The notes below the pieces were generated by a model, which was not told the origin of the DNA, did no database searches, and saw only the letters and a list, made by a program, of their open reading frames with translations. Positions 5,720 to 8,154 of a stretch of DNA of 8,154 nt are shown one piece after another. Positions within the stretch are counted from its first letter, which is position 1, and every line of letters begins with the position of its first letter. A program made the position numbers and the translations under genes. Origin of the DNA: Candidatus Bathyarchaeota archaeon (GTDB taxonomy: Archaea; Thermoproteota; Bathyarchaeia; Bathyarchaeales; DTEX01); NCBI GenBank assembly GCA_021158305.1, contig JAGGUU010000136.1:1-8154 (forward strand), written 5' to 3'.

Positions 5720-7414
5720 GTGCCAACTATCGAATTGAATCGTGAGGATTTAGAATCGCTACTTGGCACGAGCCTACCGAAGGACATCGAGGAGCTAAAT
5801 GGTATTCTAGCCTATGTTAAGGGGGAGGCGAAAAGCATTGATCAAGAGGAGATTCGCATAGAGCTAAAAGACAGTAATAGGGCAGACCTATGGAGTGCGG
5901 AAGGACTGGCGAGAGCCCTTAGAGGATTTCTAGGTTTAGAGAAGGGACTTAGAGAATACATAGCTGCAGGGAGTTCTGGAGTTGAGGTCTATGTAGACTC
6001 GCAGCTTAGAAATGTACGGCCTTACATAGGATGTGCGGTGGTTAAGAATGTCAAGTTAACCGACGCTGCGATTCGTCAAATAATGCGTTTTCAAGATAAG
6101 ATGGATCAGACCTATGGAAGAAATAGACGTCGGACATCCATAGGCCTCTACGAATTTGACCTAGTTAAACCTCCGCTTCGCTTCACCCTAGCTGAACCGG
6201 ACGAGGTGAGTTTCATTCCTCTAGAATTTGATGAAGAATTAACTTTAAGAGAGATTCTTAAAAAGCATCCCAAGGGAATAGAGTATGGGCATATTATTCG
6301 TCAGTTCCCTAAATGGCCAATATTTATAGACTCAGCTGATAAAGTTCTCTCTTTCCCACCCATTATAAACTCCAACGACCTCGGAAGAATAACAGAAAGA
6401 ACAAAAAATGTACTAATCGAAGTGACGGGAACATCTTATCAAACAGTAATGGATACGTTGACGAATGTGACCGTGTCCCTTGCGGATAGGGGAGGAACAA
6501 TCTATTCGGCGGAAATTCATTATCCATATCCTGAAATGAATGATGATGTAACGCCGAAGCTTGATATTGAAATAATGGTTCTGGAAGTTTCATTTATTCA
6601 AAGATTTATCGGGCTTAAACTAAGCATTTCCGAAATAGTTTCTCTTCTTGAGAAGGCTCGGTATGGCGTTGCAGAATCATCGAATAGAAGGATAACTGTT
6701 CAGATTCCATGTTACCGCGTAGATGTGCTTCATCCAATCGACATAGTTGAGGATATAGCAATAGCATACGATTATAATAGAATTCCAGATGAATGGCCGC
6801 AACTCGCGACGATCGGGAAACTTTCCGATGAGACAATGTTCAGAGATTATCTTCGGGAAATCATGGTTGGGCTGGGGTTCCAAGAAGTTTTAACATACAT
6901 AATGTCTAATCCAGAAACGCTCTTCACGAAGATGAACCTTAAACCTTCAAAAGTTGTTGAGCTGGCGAATCCAAAGATCGCTTCAATGACTTGTCTGAGA
7001 AACTGGTTACTTCCCAGCCTTATGGAGCTCTTGAGCCATAATGTACATGTAGCTTACCCCCAAAGAGTATTCGAAGTTGGATATTGCGTTGTGCATGATG
7101 AGACGCGTGAGAATAAGACGAGGGATATTGAAAAACTTGCATGCGTAAACATACATTCAAACGCAAACTTCACGGAAGTGAAGGCTCAGCTGGACGCTTT
7201 ACTCTCAAATCTAGGGATAAAATATTATCTTGAAGAGACTGAGCATGGCAGCTTTATTGATGGCAGGGTAGGAAAAGTAATCGCTGAAGATAACGATCTC
7301 GGAATAGTGGGGGAGATTCATCCGCAAGTCTTACAAAACTGGGGATTGGAAAACCCAGCATCCGCATTTGAAATATCCGTGGATACTCTCAGAAAGATCA
7401 AGCTAAAATGCTAA
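5720..7414 (+). CDS. pheT: Phenylalanyl-tRNA synthetase beta subunit
   Basis: Structural, tRNA-binding and editing partner of PheS. 564 residues is the archaeal/eukaryotic length, without the bacterial N-terminal EMAP-like and C-terminal anticodon-binding extensions. Visible parts: an N-terminal module (1-80) with DSNRADLWSAEGLARALRG; a B3/B4 editing-type domain (about 85-265), ending in GTSYQTVMDTLTNV and SAEIHYPYP; a B5 domain (about 280-358) with VDVLHPIDIVEDIAIAYDYN; and a catalytic-like B6/B7 region (about 370-560) with FQEVLTYIMSNPE, VFEVGYCV and GEIHPQVLQNWGL. The start is GTG directly after the pheS TAA. GGAGTGG (5708-5714), inside the end of pheS, provides a ribosome binding site 5 bases before it, so the two subunits are translationally linked. 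No truncation or frameshift is seen. No T-run follows the stop codon closely. Confidence 0.96.
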   Translation: MPTIELNREDLESLLGTSLPKDIEELNGILAYVKGEAKSIDQEEIRIELKDSNRADLWSAEGLARALRGFLGLEKGLREYIAAGSSGVEVYVDSQLRNVRPYIGCAVVKNVKLTDAAIRQIMRFQDKMDQTYGRNRRRTSIGLYEFDLVKPPLRFTLAEPDEVSFIPLEFDEELTLREILKKHPKGIEYGHIIRQFPKWPIFIDSADKVLSFPPIINSNDLGRITERTKNVLIEVTGTSYQTVMDTLTNVTVSLADRGGTIYSAEIHYPYPEMNDDVTPKLDIEIMVLEVSFIQRFIGLKLSISEIVSLLEKARYGVAESSNRRITVQIPCYRVDVLHPIDIVEDIAIAYDYNRIPDEWPQLATIGKLSDETMFRDYLREIMVGLGFQEVLTYIMSNPETLFTKMNLKPSKVVELANPKIASMTCLRNWLLPSLMELLSHNVHVAYPQRVFEVGYCVVHDETRENKTRDIEKLACVNIHSNANFTEVKAQLDALLSNLGIKYYLEETEHGSFIDGRVGKVIAEDNDLGIVGEIHPQVLQNWGLENPASAFEISVDTLRKIKLKC

Positions 7415-7442
7415 GTTGGCGACAGTAAACGCTTCCAGAAGA

Positions 7443-7455
7443 GAAATGTTTAAGT
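7443..7455 (+). promoter_or_regulatory. Possible BRE/TATA promoter of the structured RNA
   Basis: GAAAT followed by GTTTAAGT (7448-7455) has BRE/TATA form and predicts transcription near 7477, about 25 bases before the first stem of the folded RNA. CATATTAC (7462-7469) is an alternative that would start near 7490. The absence of a terminator after pheT means cotranscription with pheST cannot be excluded. Confidence 0.4.
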
Positions 7456-7502
7456 TCAAAACATATTACATCTTATCTCAAGCGATGAAATGAGCATAAA
7501 AT

Positions 7503-7710
7503 CCCGCCGATCCCGGAAAGGGACCCGCTTAGACGGACCCGACCGAGGTGGATGATTCTTCATCTTTCGATGAGGAAGGGCTTACCCAGAAGCGGGACAC
7601 GGCGGGCGTGGGCGTAAACTCCGCGCGTTGAGAGAGCTCAGCTGAGAAGAGCGTGCCCGCTCTGCTGTGAAGCTGAGTGTTAGTCACGCGGAACACAAAC
7701 GCCCACGACA
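7503..7710 (+). ncRNA. Structured GC-rich RNA, candidate box H/ACA-type guide RNA
   Basis: Two domains lie back to back. Domain 1: CCCGCCG (7503-7509) pairs with 7600-7606; inside it are a small hairpin (7511-7514 with 7520-7523, loop GGAAA) and a stem CCCGCTT (7524-7530) with 7590-7596, topped by a 9-bp hairpin (7556-7564 with 7569-7577). Domain 2: CGTGGGCGT (7607-7615) pairs perfectly with 7699-7707; above an internal loop (7616-7620 against 7692-7698) come CCGCG/CGCGG (7621-7625, 7687-7691), CTCAGCT/AGCTGAG (7637-7643, 7671-7677) and a 6-bp cap (7648-7653, 7658-7663). ACA follows directly after the 7590-7596 stem (7597-7599) and after the domain 2 base stem (7708-7710), as in H/ACA RNAs. 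In domain 2 the upper stem begins 16 bases before ACA, the spacing expected for a pseudouridylation pocket. The asymmetric loop with CTGA (7642-7645) and GTGA (7667-7670) could be a kink-turn for L7Ae. The fold is well supported; the H/ACA assignment and strand are inference. Confidence 0.6.
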
Positions 7711-7716
7711 AAACAT

Positions 7717-7752
7717 CGACGTGAGAATTTTATCGTCGTTATGATTATTTTT
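7717..7752 (+). terminator. Short hairpin and T-run after the structured RNA
   Basis: CGACG (7717-7721) pairs with CGTCG (7734-7738) around a 12-base AT-rich loop and is followed by TTTTT (7748-7752). This fits the 3' end of a plus-strand RNA gene. The loop contains the third copy of TGAGAATTTT, and AATTTTAT (7726-7733) could also serve as a TATA box for the sulfatase gene, so the stretch may have two roles. Confidence 0.4.
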
Positions 7753-7771
7753 ATGTTTGAGGGTGCAAATA

Positions 7772-8154
7772 ATGAATGAGCAGAGTAATATAATTCTCAT
7801 AGTTTCGGATACTTTTCGCTGGGATTTACTTGGAGAGCGATTTAGCGTTAAGGAAAATGTTTATGCCAAGACTCCAAATCTAAATAGGCTGGCTCAAGAA
7901 TCAATAGTCTTCGAACGGGCTTATCATGCTTCATTTCCAACGGTTCCGGCTAGAGCAGATCTGCTCACTGGAAGGTTCACCTTCACCTACTATGACTGGT
8001 CTCCTCTGCCTAGAGATTGGATTGTGTTGCCTCAGATTCTGAAAGGGGCTGGTTACATCAGTATGCTGATTGCAGATACTCCGCATATTCTGAAAGATGG
8101 ATATAATTTTGACAGAGGATTCGACGGATGGATATGGATACGGGGTCAGGAGAA
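7772..8154 (+). CDS. Sulfatase/alkaline-phosphatase superfamily hydrolase, N-terminal part (runs off window)
   Basis: 127 complete codons of an open frame that continues past the window edge. The protein begins MNEQSNIILIVSDTFRWDLL; Asp13 in this opening strand is the usual metal ligand of the superfamily. TPNLNRLA (34-41) is the typical early motif, and FPTVPARADLLTGR (55-68) occupies the place of the sulfatase signature C/S-x-P-x-R-x-x-L-x-T-G. The nucleophile position is Thr57 instead of the Cys or Ser that is converted to formylglycine. The enzyme is therefore probably not a classical formylglycine sulfatase; related branches with Thr or Ser nucleophiles act on phosphate or phosphonate esters. 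No signal peptide is seen, so it is probably cytoplasmic. The start ATG is supported by GAGGGTG (7759-7765) 6 bases upstream. Substrate cannot be told. Confidence 0.9.
   Translation, partial: MNEQSNIILIVSDTFRWDLLGERFSVKENVYAKTPNLNRLAQESIVFERAYHASFPTVPARADLLTGRFTFTYYDWSPLPRDWIVLPQILKGAGYISMLIADTPHILKDGYNFDRGFDGWIWIRGQE

Noticed and set aside
7503..7710. RNase P RNA, SRP (7S) RNA or 5S rRNA as identity of the folded RNA
   Set aside because: The RNase P core GAGGAAAGTCC is absent, although GAGGAA and GGCTTAC occur separately. TCCCGGAAAGGGA recalls SRP helix 8, but the loop has an extra base and the adjoining AGCAG bulge and Alu domain are missing. The 104-base first domain has 5S-like size and a three-way junction, but the arm lengths are wrong and CGAAC and GGAAGTTAAGC are missing.
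7529..7711. 60-codon open frame on the minus strand inside the structured RNA
   Set aside because: It coincides with the self-complementary block, has no ribosome binding site or recognisable composition, and is explained by the GC-rich stems.
1..8154. Mobile elements, CRISPR arrays, tRNA genes
   Set aside because: No transposase or integrase frame, no regularly spaced repeats and no tRNA-like cloverleaf with a GTTC-A arm was found on either strand by eye.

Overview
This window is archaeal chromosome. The evidence is consistent across it: an ATP-dependent (not NAD-dependent) DNA ligase, a FEN-1/XPG-type flap endonuclease, the archaeal/eukaryotic form of phenylalanyl-tRNA synthetase, TATA/BRE-like promoter boxes about 40-80 bases before start codons, oligo-T stretches after stable RNAs, and TTG and GTG starts. 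Protein character (for example the N-terminus of FEN-1) suggests a TACK/Bathyarchaeia-like lineage, but that is inference only. The coding part is moderately AT-rich; the two RNA regions are clearly GC-richer.

Layout. Positions 1 to about 165 (+) look like the extreme 3' end of a 23S rRNA gene that begins left of the window. It ends in an oligo-T tract and carries an unusually long hairpin where helix 101 should be short. Converging on it from the right is a minus-strand block: a six- or seven-pass membrane protein with a C-terminal zinc ribbon (2960 to 2040), then the DNA ligase (1963 to 203), each with its own TATA-like box. A 128-base divergent promoter region (2961-3088) separates this from the plus-strand genes: FEN-1 (3089-4123), then pheS (4199-5719) and pheT (5720-7414). 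pheS and pheT abut, with stop codon directly followed by start codon.

The 357-base stretch after pheT (7415-7771) has no convincing protein gene. It holds a GC-rich, strongly self-complementary block (7503-7710) with two adjacent folded domains. In each domain a stem is followed immediately by ACA, as in box H/ACA guide RNAs. A short hairpin and a T-run follow. The window ends inside the 5' part of a sulfatase/alkaline-phosphatase superfamily gene (7772 onward) that has threonine where sulfatases carry the modified cysteine or serine.

Functionally, ligase and FEN-1 both act in Okazaki-fragment maturation and base-excision repair on the PCNA clamp; they lie on either side of the membrane-protein gene. 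PheS and PheT form one tRNA-charging enzyme. With the 23S end and the candidate guide RNA, the window is mostly information-processing genes. The two least ordinary items are the expanded 23S 3' hairpin and the structured RNA after pheT.
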